DNA of 64,000 nucleotides, taken from assembly GCA_032622095.1 (NCBI GenBank), contig CP136066.1, forward strand, positions 148,645,559 through 148,709,558. The letters run 5' to 3'. The stretch is from Siphonodentalium dalli. Lineage: Eukaryota; Mollusca; Scaphopoda; Gadilida; Siphonodentaliidae. This document shows, in pieces, positions 10,801 to 24,044 of the stretch. The notes under the pieces are model-generated. The model had not been told where the DNA came from, did no database searches, and saw only the letters and a program-made list of their open reading frames with translations. The translations under genes and the position numbers were made by a program. Every line of letters begins with the position of its first letter. Position 1 is the first letter of the stretch.

Positions 10801-13800
10801 AGTCGCTTATGTACTTCCGTGGGAATTTTTATGTAGAGGCTATGATTTTATGACAAGGTATCACTTGTTTTGTCGTAAACAGTTTGTTAAACTTCATGGG
10901 TCCGCGACTGGAAGGAATTATGACGTCACAAAAATGACGTCATTGTCAGTTCAGTTCAGATGTTGGGTTGTCCTAAGAACTGACGAATTCTGTCCATATG
11001 TTTAACTGTTGTACATTTTTTCAGTGAGGGCAATTCATCAATAGTAAGTCTCAAAGTACAATACCCAAATTCACGAAAAACTGTTATTCCAGTCAAAGAT
11101 GGCTGCCAAAATGGCACCAGAAAATCAACAATTTTGCGATTTTCAAGAATCTCATGCAAATGACCTTCCTTTTGGTAGCGATTGCGAATTGTGATAATTC
11201 AGTTATTGCTTCAGCAGGAATCAGGGAGCTAAATGTGTTCCAGAGTCGGGGAGCGAGTACACTGTGGAATGATACAGGTGAAGGTAACTGAAGCATGAGC
11301 TTCACATGATACATGTGACACGTTATTAAAAGATGACATCGTGTTTATATGATTTGTATATCATATCTATATAATTTAAACTGGCGAATTAATGGGGGAA
11401 TGGATTTTTGTGAGTGGGAAATTTATTTAACTAGCTGCTGTAGTTCTGGGTTATTTCCAGATCAAATTTGGCTGTGGGATAGCCATTTCGTACACTTAGG
11501 GATTTATTTTTAAAAGTAAACACATGACCTATGATTTTTCTTACATTTTCGTGATCAACTGGTGTCAATCTAGCCGGGCAAACAGCACTGAAGTGGCCTG
11601 CATTGGCCGAAATGTTAACACTGTCGCCTATGGGAAACCATTTAGTTCAGTGATTCCAGCAATGTAGTGGACTAATTGTATTGTACAAAATATATTCAAT
11701 CTGTCACAAATTCACTTTAGACAATGAATTATAGCATTTTGTCAAATATTAATTCCGATATTCTAGCAATAGATTTAAAGAAATGAGCGGAATTCCGTGA
11801 GGGGAAAGAAATATTCGTACCACATACGGAATTATTATCACACTTCAACAGAACTGTTCAATTTCATCCATGATGGCTACCAAAATGGCAGTCAAAATAT
11901 AAAAGTCAGTGTTCGTTACAACACCAGGTGTTGACCTGGTATTCCACAATGGGGAAATAGGTTAATCGGCTAATTTTAAGTAAATGCGCATAGCTTTAAT
12001 TTCTTGTACAAATTAACGGATGTCCTATACTGTATAGGTTTCATGTCTTAAAATGTTAAATAAATGCGCATAGTTTTACTTGCTTATACAAATGAACGGA
12101 TGTCCTGTACTGCATACGAGTCATGTCTTCAAAGTTCCTGATATTAAGTGAGAAGGGAATGAGAAAATCCAACTCTCTATGTGAAATTAGAAAGTCGGAG
12201 TACTAATTGAGAAATAACGGTGGTTACCATATCAAATGGCAATTGGTGATGCAGATAAGTGTTGGTGTTTGTTCTTTTCGTGATATATCCTCAGTAGAAA
12301 ATGCCTATCGTGTATCATATAATGTAGCAATACACATCTGTTTATTGTGATAGCTATGAAGTTGGGATTGTATTTCTCAGCTATACCACGATTCTTCTTG
12401 GCAAGCTAGAAACAACACATCTTTGTTGATATAAACTCAAACAATAGTAGAATTAGTCATTTGGCCTGCTTGTCTCACTGTTAGTAGCGCTGTAACCTTG
12501 AATTAAATTCGCATGGTAATACCATTTGAACCTCGTTTAGCTGAACTTGTCATGTTTCAATCGTATTGATAACCATGACAAATCAAAATAGAATAGACAC
12601 CCATAGGTGGATAATATATTCGTATAAGGGTAGCGTATCAAGATCTAAGTGATATGTTGTGAATACCAGGTTCTGAAATCTGGACGATATTCAACAAAGT
12701 AGTCCAACCACTTCCATAGCATATGTGGAGTCCGTTTGTGAAGTTACTATACGTTATTGACTTCCCGGGACATGTTTATTCAGTTGAAATGAATATTATC
12801 ATACGCCAGGGTAAATTCCCGACACCAGACGAAGTGGTGTGTCTGGTTCTTGGCTGTCCTTGTGTTCAGTTAATTGGTGTTAGCGATACAAAGGGATTCA
12901 ACCAACATACGAAATGTTTCTTGGTATGAACACATTAGGCTGATATGGACCATTGATAGTATACAGCAAAATGATATTCCATATTGATTTCTATAATTTA
13001 GCATGGATAGTTTAGTGGGACAATGCATTGCGTGTGTACTTCAGTTCAACAGGAAAGTCGTTTAGATGCAGTTTAGATGACGAACGAATGTAAATGGTAA
13101 ACGCAATAGATACGAGCCAAAATGGACAGACGGGATACTTATGATATTGCTAATTCTCGCGTTTTGACGACCTGTACACGTCGGGAAACGTATGAAGAAT
13201 CCATTGGTAGTGATGGGTCTTCTGTGTCATGTCATCGGTTTGATTTATCATGTCCAATATACTCTGGAATCTAGGTTCTGAATACTGAATGACATAATGG
13301 GGCAGCTAACTTCTTACAACACAATGTGAAGTAATATTTGGAGTTAAGAACAGCTCGTGACGTGCCATGTTGATTCTGATTAGAACGTTATCATGAACCA
13401 AAGGAAATGAGGAAATGATGGAAGTTGAATTAGCACGCTTAACTAACTATGGAATTGACCGTGGTTCACTATAATACTAATGACATCTTTCAGAACATAT
13501 TATATAGACCGATCCACCCATATCCTGCTGCCTCAAATTGTTCTAAGTCTGTTCGACTAGGAGTTATCAGATCAGTCTGGCTATATCCCATAAATTGTAC
13601 ATAACATGCTGACTTCATGCATCATGATTATCTACCCCGACAAATGGCATATATAGATCAACTTCAGCAGAAATATAAATGGTCATGGAACAGGCTATTG
13701 TACGAAGAGCTCCATACATGTTCACTTGATAAGCAATCCAGGTTGAACAGTATTTATTCCAATAATAATACAACAATAAGTATACGTTTCATTGTGGACC

Positions 13801-15147
13801 GGATTCGACATCAACTCTGCAGGCTTTTGTGAGTAATTTCGGGAATAATTTTATATTCACCCCACCTATCGAGAGTATGATGGTCCAGATACACATTAGG
13901 CCACTTGTATATGAGACAAACTAATTCTATACATACACGTAGTATTACACAAAAATATGCCAATATCGCTGTAATACAAGTAACTAAATATAGTTGAGTT
14001 CTTGTTCAAATTTGGGTTCTAGTTCAAATTTGTCATCGTCCCATCTTGGTCGTCATATTAATGCACACGTGGATATCTATCGGTACTTAGTATGAACTGG
14101 TGACTAGAAGCAGTTTAAACATGAGGCAATCATCAACATTTCTTCCTACGCATATATATTTGTCAGACTGGTAGAAGCGGGTGTCTGATCACTAAGAGTA
14201 TTCATACAAGGATGAAATTTACGAAGACTTTTATGGATATTATGTCAGAAAACCTCCGTGTAAATTCGGCATACTATCTAACCTCGTTCATCAACCAAGC
14301 CTATACCGGCGGTATATATTTACAATGGGGAAATGGACAAGATTAAATTATAGCTATAATATCTTAACAAGGCCCCGGGCGATCTCATGGTTTATAGTGT
14401 CCATTAATGCTTCAGAGGCCAGTCACTGTTAGCTATATACAGTAATCTGATTGAGTCAGTCGCTAGACCTTTTAGTACATGAGTAGATATCTTCACTAAT
14501 TATCGATATGCAAGAAAGTATGGCGACCACATGCAACATTTGATCGCTGGTAGCTGACAGCGCGTGAAGTTGGCGACTTCACTATTCTCTCCTCATACCA
14601 TGTTGGTCTCTATTAAAATATTTATAATATCATAATCGAGTTAGGCACAAGCCCATATACTTAACGTGTTTTGCTTAAACATATATTACGGTTTTTATAT
14701 AGTGAATGGTATGTTCTAACCGAAACACATGTATGATAATGATATGCATATGTGCCATTCTTACACGCTGTGATATATTGCGGACATATATGTAGCTGAA
14801 TGTCAAATTTCTATATTTCCGCCACATTGACGGCCATCTCGATTACAATAAGATATTAATAACTTCGGATTATCCAAATCGAAGTACATTCATTCATATA
14901 TCTAACACTTTCTCCTGTGGTGGTCATGTAATTTGACGTATAAAAAATATGATGTTTCACAATGCTTTTTTGAAAAATAATTATCATATTAACTAGCATT
15001 TTGAGTCATTGCGGTAAGACAACTAATAGGAATGTGTCATAACATGGCGAGTATTTATTTTGAAGAAGAAAATTAGTCTACTACATTCTCTGTCTACATG
15101 ACATAAATGTAATTGGATGTTAGAGGGTAAAATTCGCGTATTCTCGT
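10801..15147. other. Long stretch without a supported gene
   Basis: AT-rich sequence. An imperfect ~80-bp tandem duplication lies at about 11,979-12,140, with both copies containing TAAATGCGCATAG and AACGGATGTCCT. The word GATGGCTGCCAAAATGGC occurs near 11,098. Frames such as 12,723-12,929 and 13,617-13,832 have no recognisable domain or convincing splice context. Confidence 0.4.
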
Positions 15148-15570
15148 ATTTTGGCGCCATTTTGGAAGCCATCTATGATTCAGTTGACAGATTCTGGATT
15201 CAGTTAGATGTATATACCCTATGTAATTATCCTACTCAATTCCATCACCGATTGATTCAAATTTTCGTTAAGGAAATAATTAGAAAATAAAAAAGTATTT
15301 TTTGGTGAAATTCATACCACTTCCTTTAAAACATTGCATTTGGAGAAGAAAATCAAGGTTATGATACAAGAAATCAACTAATATGATGCTTAAGTTATAT
15401 TTTATCAAGATTGAAGAGAAGGATATTCCCTAATCGTCGCCAGTTCGATATAATCGAAAATGATGCAGGCGACATATATGGAAAAACATTTCCCCACTTC
15501 CGGTCGCCATTTTGGCGGCCATCTTTGATCGAGAGGAATTTTTTTATATATATATATATATATAAATATA
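15148..15570. repeat. Repeated ATGGC/GCCAT-motif pair and TA microsatellite
   Basis: The sequence GCCATTTTGGAAGCCATCT near 15,155 recurs as GCCATTTTGGCGGCCATCT near 15,508. A (TA) microsatellite lies at about 15,542-15,564. The same GCCATTTTGG-type word occurs in the opposite orientation near 11,098 and 11,872. Confidence 0.5.
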
Positions 15571-15659
15571 ACATGGCGTCACACCATACCCTGTACAAAA
15601 GGATTGCCATATATTTTATATCACAATTATATTTTTATCATGAAATCCAACAATAGCGA

Positions 15660-16998
15660 ACTTAAGGAAATGAGGTTAACATTCCGAAAACCAAGGTAGT
15701 CTACTTCTCATGGAGGCGACACCCAAACTTCTTGGCCTTTCATTCAATAACATTAATCTAGAAGTGGCCAGCTCATTCAACTATTTGGGTATATCTTCCA
15801 GAAATGGGTCCTTTACATTAGCTAAACGCGCTGCAGCTAGAAAGGTTACTCATTCAATGTATGAAGTCTTCAGAATCGGACGTGTACACAAACTATCGAT
15901 TAATGCGTATTTGCGATTATTTGACACTATGGTTTTACCCAATCTGATGTATGTTACATAAATATGGGGCGTGGGAGACAACTCCATCACAGAAAGGATG
16001 CATTTAAAATTTTGTAAAATGTTGCTACACTTGAGATCCACAACTCCCAGCTTCATGGTATACGACGAATTGGGACGATACTCCCTCGATGTCACCATTA
16101 AGGTGAGGATAATAAGCTATTGGATCAAGCGTTTGAACGGATCAGTTAATTCTCTCGCCCAAAAACTGTATCAAACTGCCCTCATGATATCCGAAACTGA
16201 TATATTTCACACACCTTGGCTGAGAACAGTGAAGAGCATTTTAAATGATTGTGGGTTATCGTATTTGTGGATGGGACCGAATCCCGTCATAGATTTAAAT
16301 ATAACCATATCGCTGGTGAAACAGAAACTGACTGATCAATCTATTCAACAATGGCAAAATGCTCCAGTCGAGGAGAAATATACATGATATTAAAACCGGA
16401 ATATTACATCTCCGAGTTTCATGATGACATCAAATTTATCCTAGCTCGATTCAGAACAAGCAACAACTCATTACCAATAGAAAAGGGTAGGTGACATATT
16501 ACACCCCGTCATGATCGAATATGTACACTATGTAACAACGGCCAAATTGGTGACGAAATTCGCTATATTTTTTACTGAAAATCATTATCAACAGAGCGAA
16601 AAATGTTGTTGCACAAGTCATATTCGAATTGCTCAAGTCCAATGAAACTAAGAATCTTGTTCTCCACGAGAAAACCATCGATAGCTAGGAGACTCTGTAA
16701 ATTTGTCAAGATTGTCAAGGGTCGACTAGCTACTTGATGAGGTCAGAGGGATGCCGCATACTTTGCCTCTCCACGGATGTGCCTTAGGGTGGTATGTTGT
16801 GGGGTCCGTGTTGGTCTTAACCAGTGACTGTTTTACCCTGCCCCTGATAGGTTACAACCAGAATAATATATTTTTATTGAATTGATATCTTCTTTATTCG
16901 TCTAACACTGCCTCTGATATTATGTATACATATGTAAACATGTTTTCTTTCAACCATTGATGTATGGTATAAGAAATAAATATATCTATCTATCTACC
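15660..16998 (+). pseudogene. Decayed non-LTR retrotransposon, RT C-terminal part
   Basis: This is the 3' half of a LINE-type reverse transcriptase. A KTKVVYFS segment at ~15,690 and then FNYLGI (~15,780) match the end of the RT palm/thumb region. HLKFCKMLL, TTPSFMVYDELGRY and IISYWIKRLN follow in 15,971-16,387. Further on are FILARFRTSNNSLPIEKGR and an RICTLCNNGQIGDE knuckle near 16,515-16,560. It is dead: a TAA at 15,959-15,961 replaces a residue of the usual YGAEVWG-like block. A TGA near 16,492 sits where the family usually has W after EKGR, and frame shifts occur near 15,700 and 16,388. A (TCTA)n tail near 16,980-16,997 marks the 3' end. The 5' half, including the catalytic YADD, is missing. 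Confidence 0.8.
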
Positions 16999-19385
16999 AG
17001 CAGATGGCACTTTTCTCATCGTCGGTCTGAAAATTCATAGAGCATTGCCTTAAGAGTTTTATTTTCACACAAAAGAACCTGCTGGAGTTGGAAATTTGAT
17101 CTTTTTTCGCGAATTCTCAACTGACCAAGGCATCGATTGAGCACAATGATATCGTCAATCTTCGGTTGGTGGCAAACGAACGACATTGTGATTGCTATAA
17201 ATTGATTCCACACTGAATTTAATGAGCCAATTAAGAAGATCACAAAAATAATAAGCATTTGTCACGATGTTCCAGTTGTTTTCTTAAACAAAATCACCAT
17301 TAAAATCGTGTTAGAGTCGGAACCGAAACTGCATGAATCGTTGAACCCCAGTGACTTTGGGACCTCAGATTATCATATCTTAGTGTGCATGACTCATGAT
17401 ATGTATATGCTCACCGCCACCGTTATTATTTGTTCAATTCATGTTTTATAATATGTTATTGAAGTAAATGATGAAACTAATAATCACTTCTGGTCATCAC
17501 TGATAGTTTCGCTGGTCCGAAAATCAACAGGTGCGAAACGCCCAAATGCCGAGTAATTCGGTGCCGAAACGTCCTGGTGCCGAGCATATTCTCGGAGTGC
17601 CCTATTATACAATGGCTTTGGAAGTAAGTAGAGAGATCGGTTTATCATAAGACAAAATATCGGATTCACATCACAACGGATATGACACTTTTTAGCGCCA
17701 CCGCACACGCAAATATGAATTCATGGATTCGATTCCTCATGCTATTCGTAAAATATCGTATTCACAAATCAAAGTTAATAGCACACTCCCAAATATTGAT
17801 GTTACTGCGAGAGAACTGCACATATATTTTATCACGAAAAGGGTTTACTACTACTATACAACCATACTCGATACAGTCAGTTCAAAAAACGATGGTCGCA
17901 TTTTGAAGAACAAATTCATACCACATCCGAGTGATTTTTCGAAGCTCGCTAATGAATTGTACATACATATCATAAAGGTATAACTTTACTTTCATACCGC
18001 CTGATGTTACGACTTAATTATATGGTGAATCATTTTGTTTAAGATTATAACTGTATCTTCCAAACTGATTAAAATATATTTAAGAAATGAATGTAGTGGA
18101 TGTGGGTGTGTCATTTGGGTGATTCGGCGTTGTTGCCGTTGTGGCACATCGTGTGAAACGCGAAACGTAACAGCCCCGTATCCCCAATAACACTCACCCA
18201 CTACACTCATTTCTTGTATTTATATAGCTTTTTATGATTTATTCCCATATAAAAAAGCTCATTTATTTTCACAAAAATCTGTCGATAATTTGAGAATATC
18301 CCACGCAGCACATTAAGTCAGCCCAATATTTCCAAGCACTTAGCAACGATAACCTGATCGATATAATAACTGGCTTCAGATGCAATTCGGTTGAATAGAA
18401 CTTTGAAAAGCATGCCCATTTACATGTATAACGCTGACCGCTTTTAGTTATTTGGTCAGATTACGTAAACAACTTGTGACGTCGTGTTCGTGTTTCTGTC
18501 TGTGTGCTATTGGGGTACGAAACGGGTGACCCGATTGGCAGTTGACCAATCACGGAACAGCATTTAGTGTAACACTGATGGGCTATGTCAATGTTTGTCA
18601 GTATAGTATATGAAACATGTAAGGCTGTGCTCACACAATGGACCATTTGCCTGACAATTGTCGGTAAATTCGTGACAGACGAGAGACGGCTATGGCTCTG
18701 ATTGCTTGAGAATGTGCAGGGCGAAATCACGAGTGTGTAAATTTGTCTCTTAAATCACCACCTTTGTGGGGTGAATATAAATCATATATTAATTGTGAAC
18801 TTAAGCGAAAATCAGCCATGTTTCATATACATGTATAGAACCGATTCTTATCTTTGTGTATGCTAAAACTCATCCGGATATATAGTATGTGCAACAACTA
18901 ATTAACTTGACATAATAGAGTTAAATCATATAAATATGTTTGAAACCATATCAGACATTCGTGTACCCACCCAATAAAAACATAAACACAGACAAATTAT
19001 GTAATATGCTGTTCGCCATGCTTTGTTGGTATTTTGGAACTCATATTCTCAACTTGATTCATTGTTTTGATATATGTGTTACCCATATATGGGCGATATA
19101 ATGCAAATTAAAGGCTCTATATGGAGATCTGACGATAATCGGAGAGGTGCTTGCTGACTATAGTCTATAGGGAGGCTCGCATACATAAGTGCATACATTG
19201 GCCTAGCAATATTTACCTTGATCATGTCGGCTAGTGCATTCTCTCATTAATGCGAGGTTCCCCATGGAGACTCGCATATATAAGATAATGCACTGACATA
19301 TCATATTTAATGCTGCACCAGCGCCAGCTCCCGCCATGAAAGGGTTAAGAAAGTAATATGCCATTGTGGCCACCGACAGTGTGAA
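16999..19385. other. Stretch without a supported gene
   Basis: AT-rich; contains the hairpin at 18,082-18,215. Several frames of 60-90 codons show no family resemblance. Nothing else is seen. Confidence 0.4.
18082..18215. repeat. Hairpin with ~45-bp arms
   Basis: The left arm starts AAGAAATGAATGTAGTGG and the right arm ends CCACTACACTCATTTCTT. The first 27 or so positions pair almost fully and pairing weakens toward the loop near 18,145. This is another snap-back repeat of the type common in this window. Confidence 0.65.
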
Positions 19386-19387
19386 CA

Positions 19388-22205
19388 CTGTTCCTAAAAT
19401 ATGCCGCGCTGCATCCCGTATCATGTTACTAACCACCATGAGTCAAAATATGCCACGCTACATCCCGTACATGTTACTAACCGCCACGAGTCAAAATATG
19501 CCACGCTACATCCCGTACATGTTACTAACCATCACGAGTCAAATATGCTGCGCTGCATCCCGTACCATGTTACTAACCATCATGGGCAGTCAAATAAGCC
19601 ACGCTGCCTCCCGGGCATGTGGTAGGGCTGATGAACCATGTTACTAACCATCATGAGTAGTCAAATAAGCCACGCTGCCTCCCGGGCATGTTGTGAAACA
19701 TGTTACTAACCATCATGAGTAGTCCAATAAGCCACGCTGCCTCCCGGGCATGTTGTGAAACATGTTACTAACCATCATGAGTAGTCCAATAAGCCACGCT
19801 GCCTCCCGGGCATGTTGTGAAACATGTTACTAACCATCATGAGTAGTCAAATAAGCCACGCTGCCTTCCGGGCATGTTGTGAAACATGTTACTAACCATC
19901 ATGAGTAGTCAAATAAGCCACGCTGCCTCCCGGGCATGTTGTGAAACATGTTACTAACCATCATGAGTAGTCCAATAAGCCACGCTGCCTCCCGGGCATG
20001 TAGTGGGGCTGATTAGCCATGTTACTAACCATCATGCGTAGTCAAATAAGCCACGCTGCCTCCCGGGCATGTTGTGAAACATGTTACTAACCATCATGAG
20101 TAGTCAAATAAGCCACGCTGCCTTCCGGGCATAATTGTGGTGGGGCTGATTAACCATGTTACTAACCATCATGAGTAGTCAAATAAGCCACGCTGCTTCC
20201 CGTGCATGTGGTAGGGCTGATTAACCATGTTACTAACCATCATGAGTAGTCCAATAAGCCACGCTGCCTCCCGGGCATGTAGTGGGGCTGATTAGCCATG
20301 TTACTAACCATCATGCGTAGTCAAATAAGCCACGCAGGCCTCCCGGGCATGTTGTGAAACATGTTACTAACCATCATGAGTAGTCAAATAAGCCACGCTG
20401 CCTCCCGGGCATGTTGTGAAACATGTTACTAACCATCATGAGTAGTCCAATAAGCCACGCTGCCTCCCGGGCATGTGGTGGGGCTGATGAACCATGTTAC
20501 TAACCATCATGAGTAGTCAAATAAGCCACGCTGCCTCCCGGGCATGTTGTGAAACATGTTACTAACCATCATGGGTAGTCCAATAAGCCACGCTGCCTCC
20601 CGGGCATGTGGTGGGGCTGATGAAACATGTTACTAACCATCATGAGTAGTCAAATAAGCCACGCTGCCTCCCGGGCATGTTGTGAAACATGTTACTAACC
20701 ATCATGGGTAGTCCAATAAGCCACGCTGCATCCCGGGCATGTGGTGGGGCTGATGAACCATTTGACTAACCATCATGAGTAGTCCAATAAGCCACGCTGC
20801 CTCCCGGGCTTGTGGTGGGGCTGATGAACAATGTTACTAACCATCATGAGTAGTCCAATAAGCCACGCTGCCTCCCGGGCTTGATTGTGGTGGGGCTGAT
20901 GAACCATGTTACTAACCATCATGAGTAGTCCAATAAGCCACGCTGCCTCCCGGGCTTGTGGTGGGGCTGATGAACAATGTTACTAACCATCATGAGTAGT
21001 CCAATAAGCCACGCTGCCTCCCGGGCATGTAGTGGGGCTGATGGACCATGTTACTAACCATCATGAGTAGTCCAATAAGCCACGCTGCCTCCCGGGCATG
21101 TGGTGGGGCTGATGGACCATGTTACTAACCGTCATGAGTAGTCCAATAAGCCACGCTGCCTCCCGGGCATGTTGTGAAACATGTTACTAACCATCATGAG
21201 TCGTCCTATAAGCCACGCTGCCTCCCGGGCATAATTGTGATGGGGCTGATGAACCATGTTACTAACCATCATGAGTAGTCAAATAAGCCACGCTGCCTCC
21301 CGGGCATGTTGTGAAACATGTTACTAACCATCATGAGTAGTCCAATAAGCCACGCTGCCTCCCGGGCATGTGGTGGGGCTGATGAACCATGTTACTAACC
21401 ATCATGAGTAGTCCAATAAGCCACGCTGCCTTCCGGGCATAATTGTGGTGGGGCTGATTAACCATGTTACTAACCATCATGAGTAGTCCAATAAGCCACG
21501 CTGCCTCCCGGGCATGTGGTGGGGCTGATGGACCATGTTACTAACCATCATGAGTAGTCCAATAAGCCACGCTGCCTCCCGGGCATGTGGTGGGGCTGAT
21601 GAACCATGTTACTAACCATCATGAGTAGTCCAATAAGCCACGCTGCCTCCCGGACATGTGGTGGGGCTGATGGACCATGTTACTAACCATCATGAGTAGT
21701 CCAATAAGCCACGCTGCCTCCCGGGCATGATTGTGGTGGGGCTGATTAACCATGTTACTAACCATCATGAGTAGTCCAATAAGCCACGCTGCCTCCCGGG
21801 CATGATTGTGGTGGGGCTGATTAACCATGTTACTAACCATCATGAGTAGTCCAATAAGCCACGCTGCCTTCCGGGCTTGATTGTGGTGGGGCTGATGAAC
21901 CATGTTACTAACCATCATGAGTAGTCCAATAAGCCACGCTGCCTCCCGGGCATGTTGTGAAACATGTTACTAACCATCATGAGTAGTCCAATAAGCCACG
22001 CTGCCTTCCGGGCATAATTGTGGTGGGGCTGATTAACCATGTTACTAACCATCATGAGTAGTCCAATAAGCCACGCTGCCTCCCGGGCATGTTGTGAATC
22101 ATGTTACTAACCATCATGAGTAGTCCAATAAGCCACGCTGCCTCCCGGGCATGTGGTGGGGCTGATGAACCATGTTACTAACCATCATGTGTAGTCCAAT
22201 CTGCG
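19388..22205 (-). repeat. Minisatellite derived from a PAN-exon 3' end and splice donor
   Basis: Roughly 40-45 head-to-tail units of about 62, 71 or 75 bp. All share GTTACTAACCATCATGAGTA, then CAATAAGCCACGCTGCC and CCCGGGC. Length variants differ by a short TTGTGAAAC or a longer GTGGGGCTGAT linker. On the minus strand the unit reads GGAGGCAGCGTGGCTTATTG...GATG|GTTAGTAA. This aligns with the end of the PAN-type exon at 22,649-22,949 and its donor (GGAGGCAGCGTGGCATATTG...GACG|GTGAGTAA). In that frame it encodes GGSVAYWTTHDG against GGSVAYWVADDG in the exon. The 75-bp variants keep reading frame and so create repeat-artefact frames. The outermost units (19,388-19,560) are the most divergent. Confidence 0.9.
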
Positions 22206-22295
22206 ACGCTGCCTCTCGGGCATGAAAGACGAAGCTCACATATCCATTTCTGATGCAAGTTCCAGCCCATATAATAGGGCTAGTTATCATCGCGT
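22190..22295 (-). pseudogene. Truncated PAN-type exon copy joined to the minisatellite
   Basis: On the minus strand 22,226-22,290 encodes AMITSPIIWAGTCIRNGYVSFVF. It parallels SMIKSRILCAGTCTRNGCVSFVY of the PAN-type exon at 22,649-22,949. The copy lacks two cysteines and the ERKCYIY block. It runs straight into a terminal minisatellite unit (GGCAGCGTCGCAGATTGGAC). This is direct evidence that the array grew out of a duplicated and internally deleted exon. It is not expected to be functional. Confidence 0.7.
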
Positions 22296-22640
22296 GAATG
22301 TGAATGTGGCGACAATGGCTACCTGCTGGCTTCACTATCAAGTCAAACATTCACATAGCTAAATTATGTAGTGCGGGGGGTGCACATGTCGGACCAGCAG
22401 CGATCGAATATGCTCGTGTCTGTTTGTGGAGCAGACAATTCATTACTGGAGACCAAAACAAATCATGAATCAATTTTATATCGCGGAAATGACAACGAGT
22501 AAGCTTAGGCTTACTGTCAGATCGTTTTATTCCTTATGTCTTATTGTGTATGTTATAATTGTATTTATGTGAGAAATAAAATATTGTTTACACTAAACAT
22601 TTGAGGCTTCCCAGAATGGCGAGTGTCAAATGCTACATAT
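22296..22640. other. Intergenic or intronic spacer
   Basis: No gene seen. It contains a minus-strand (AATTCA...) AT-rich segment and an AATAAAAT on the plus strand near 22,577. It lies between the truncated exon copy and the PAN-type exon, where an intron of the latter would run. Confidence 0.35.
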
Positions 22641-22648
22641 TTACTCAC

Positions 22649-22949
22649 CGTCATCAGCGACCCAATATGCCACGCTGCCTCCTGGAAACGTGATACCTTC
22701 TGTGGACGACGTCAGTGGCCACGTGTAAATATAACATTTCCTCTCTCCAGCATTATAGACGAAGCTCACACATCCATTTCTCGTGCAAGTTCCAGCGCAT
22801 AGAATACGGCTCTTTATCATGGAGTGAGTCTCGAACGCACCTGGTCCGTGTACGCCGTCCAGTTCAAAGATCCGTTTGAATCTTTGCGCCATTGTTTCCA
22901 TCGCACTGAGAATAGGCAACAAGGTGAAGGCCAGGGTGAAGATTTCCAT
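22649..22949 (-). CDS. First exon of a secreted PAN/Apple-like protein
   Basis: Starting at the ATG at 22,949, the exon encodes a signal peptide (MEIFTLAFTLLPILSA). A PAN/Apple-like module follows with the spacing SRILCAGTCTRNGCVSFVYN, then ERKCYIYTW and a terminal GGSVAYWVADDG. PAN/Apple modules are disulphide-bonded protein- or carbohydrate-binding domains of extracellular proteins; binding partner unknown. The exon ends at 22,649 with a consensus donor GTGAGT. Downstream exons would lie toward lower coordinates, but none was recognised before the window of minisatellite DNA derived from this exon. An upstream in-frame ATG at 23,006 is possible; the internal ATG is preferred because a signal peptide follows it directly. 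The PAN assignment rests on the Cys spacing and motif similarity to the exon at 56,674-56,941, not on a search. Confidence 0.65.
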
Positions 22950-24040
22950 GATCGTAGGCTGATGTGCAATGTATGAAAGAGAAATCATTATCACATAGCT
23001 AATCAAATGCCGTATGCCTGTTCAAAAATAACTTTTGATAGATTGTCATATACTGAAGGATTTCTCCTGTAGGTGATACCGTTATAGATCGTGAATTCCA
23101 CAACTGCTGACACTCACGTGTCCGATGAGTGCGGAAACGGTTGATATCCTAAATGTTCTGTTTAGTATACATTCAACAGTACTTCAACAATAATATTTTT
23201 GGACATGCATCACAATGAGTTGTTACAATAGGCATGATGAATAATTAATTTTTAAAATCTAACGTAGCAACTGAAGTGCATACACGTGTGGTATGAATAC
23301 TAATCCCATTTATGGAATTTTCAACACACTCCGTGATAATTAACCACACACGTACCGTAAAGAAACAGCCATATCTTCAATAAATGTCGGCTGCAGAGCC
23401 GATGTGCCGATGAATTTAAATAGTAAATACAAAATTGTCACAAAGCATCCCATCTTACCAGACCAAAGAGGCGGCTCATCACACATTTTATGCAGACTAA
23501 TTTTCATGCTGCTACCAAACCGGTTTCGTAGTAAACAATTTTGTTCAAATTACTTCAGACGGTACAATACATTGAATACGCTACCGCGCAATGTACAACA
23601 TCAGTTTTCAGTAACTTATTGTTTGAAAATATCTTACCAATACCACCGACGTACTTGTGCTAAATGTCAGGTGATTAGCGTTAAAGTGGTTATTTCAGCG
23701 TTGACCATTCACTCAATGTTGCTATTTATGGTTTTGTGTTCAACATATATGTGTGACATTAGTGAGATGGGGTACACACGGTGATGTGCTCGCAGACAAA
23801 GTAGTACGTTCGTGAATGTAACCAAATGTAATAAACACAGTCTCTGTCACATGTATGTAGGCAACTTTGGTTAAGTTTAGGATTTATTGAAGAGAGTTTG
23901 GATAAATTGCGTTCGTAGTTTACGACCATGCATTCTTGTGATAAAACCGAGAGTGTCGTGTTTCGTCACTTGATCGTAGGCAACTATGACTATTATGAGA
24001 CACGGACAACATAATATACACCTTTTACCCAGCACTCCGG
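22950..24040. other. Stretch upstream of the PAN-type exon, no gene seen
   Basis: This would hold the promoter of the minus-strand PAN-type gene, but no TATA box or initiator can be placed with confidence. A 126-codon plus-strand frame at 23,404-23,784 has no recognisable domain and atypical composition. Confidence 0.35.
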
Positions 24041-24044
24041 TCCA

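Noticed and set aside
21619-21918. 99-codon repetitive protein (MMVSNMV...HHN)
   Set aside because: It is produced by consecutive 75-bp minisatellite units that happen to keep frame, and it is not in the ancestral exon's frame.
19388-22205. CRISPR-like regular array
   Set aside because: There are no unique spacers; the whole unit repeats, it is 62-75 bp with length variants, and it aligns to a neighbouring exon. The host is a eukaryote.
23404-23784. 126-codon plus-strand gene
   Set aside because: No recognisable domain, no splice or promoter context, and it lies in the presumed upstream region of a minus-strand gene. It was left out for lack of support, though it is long for this composition.
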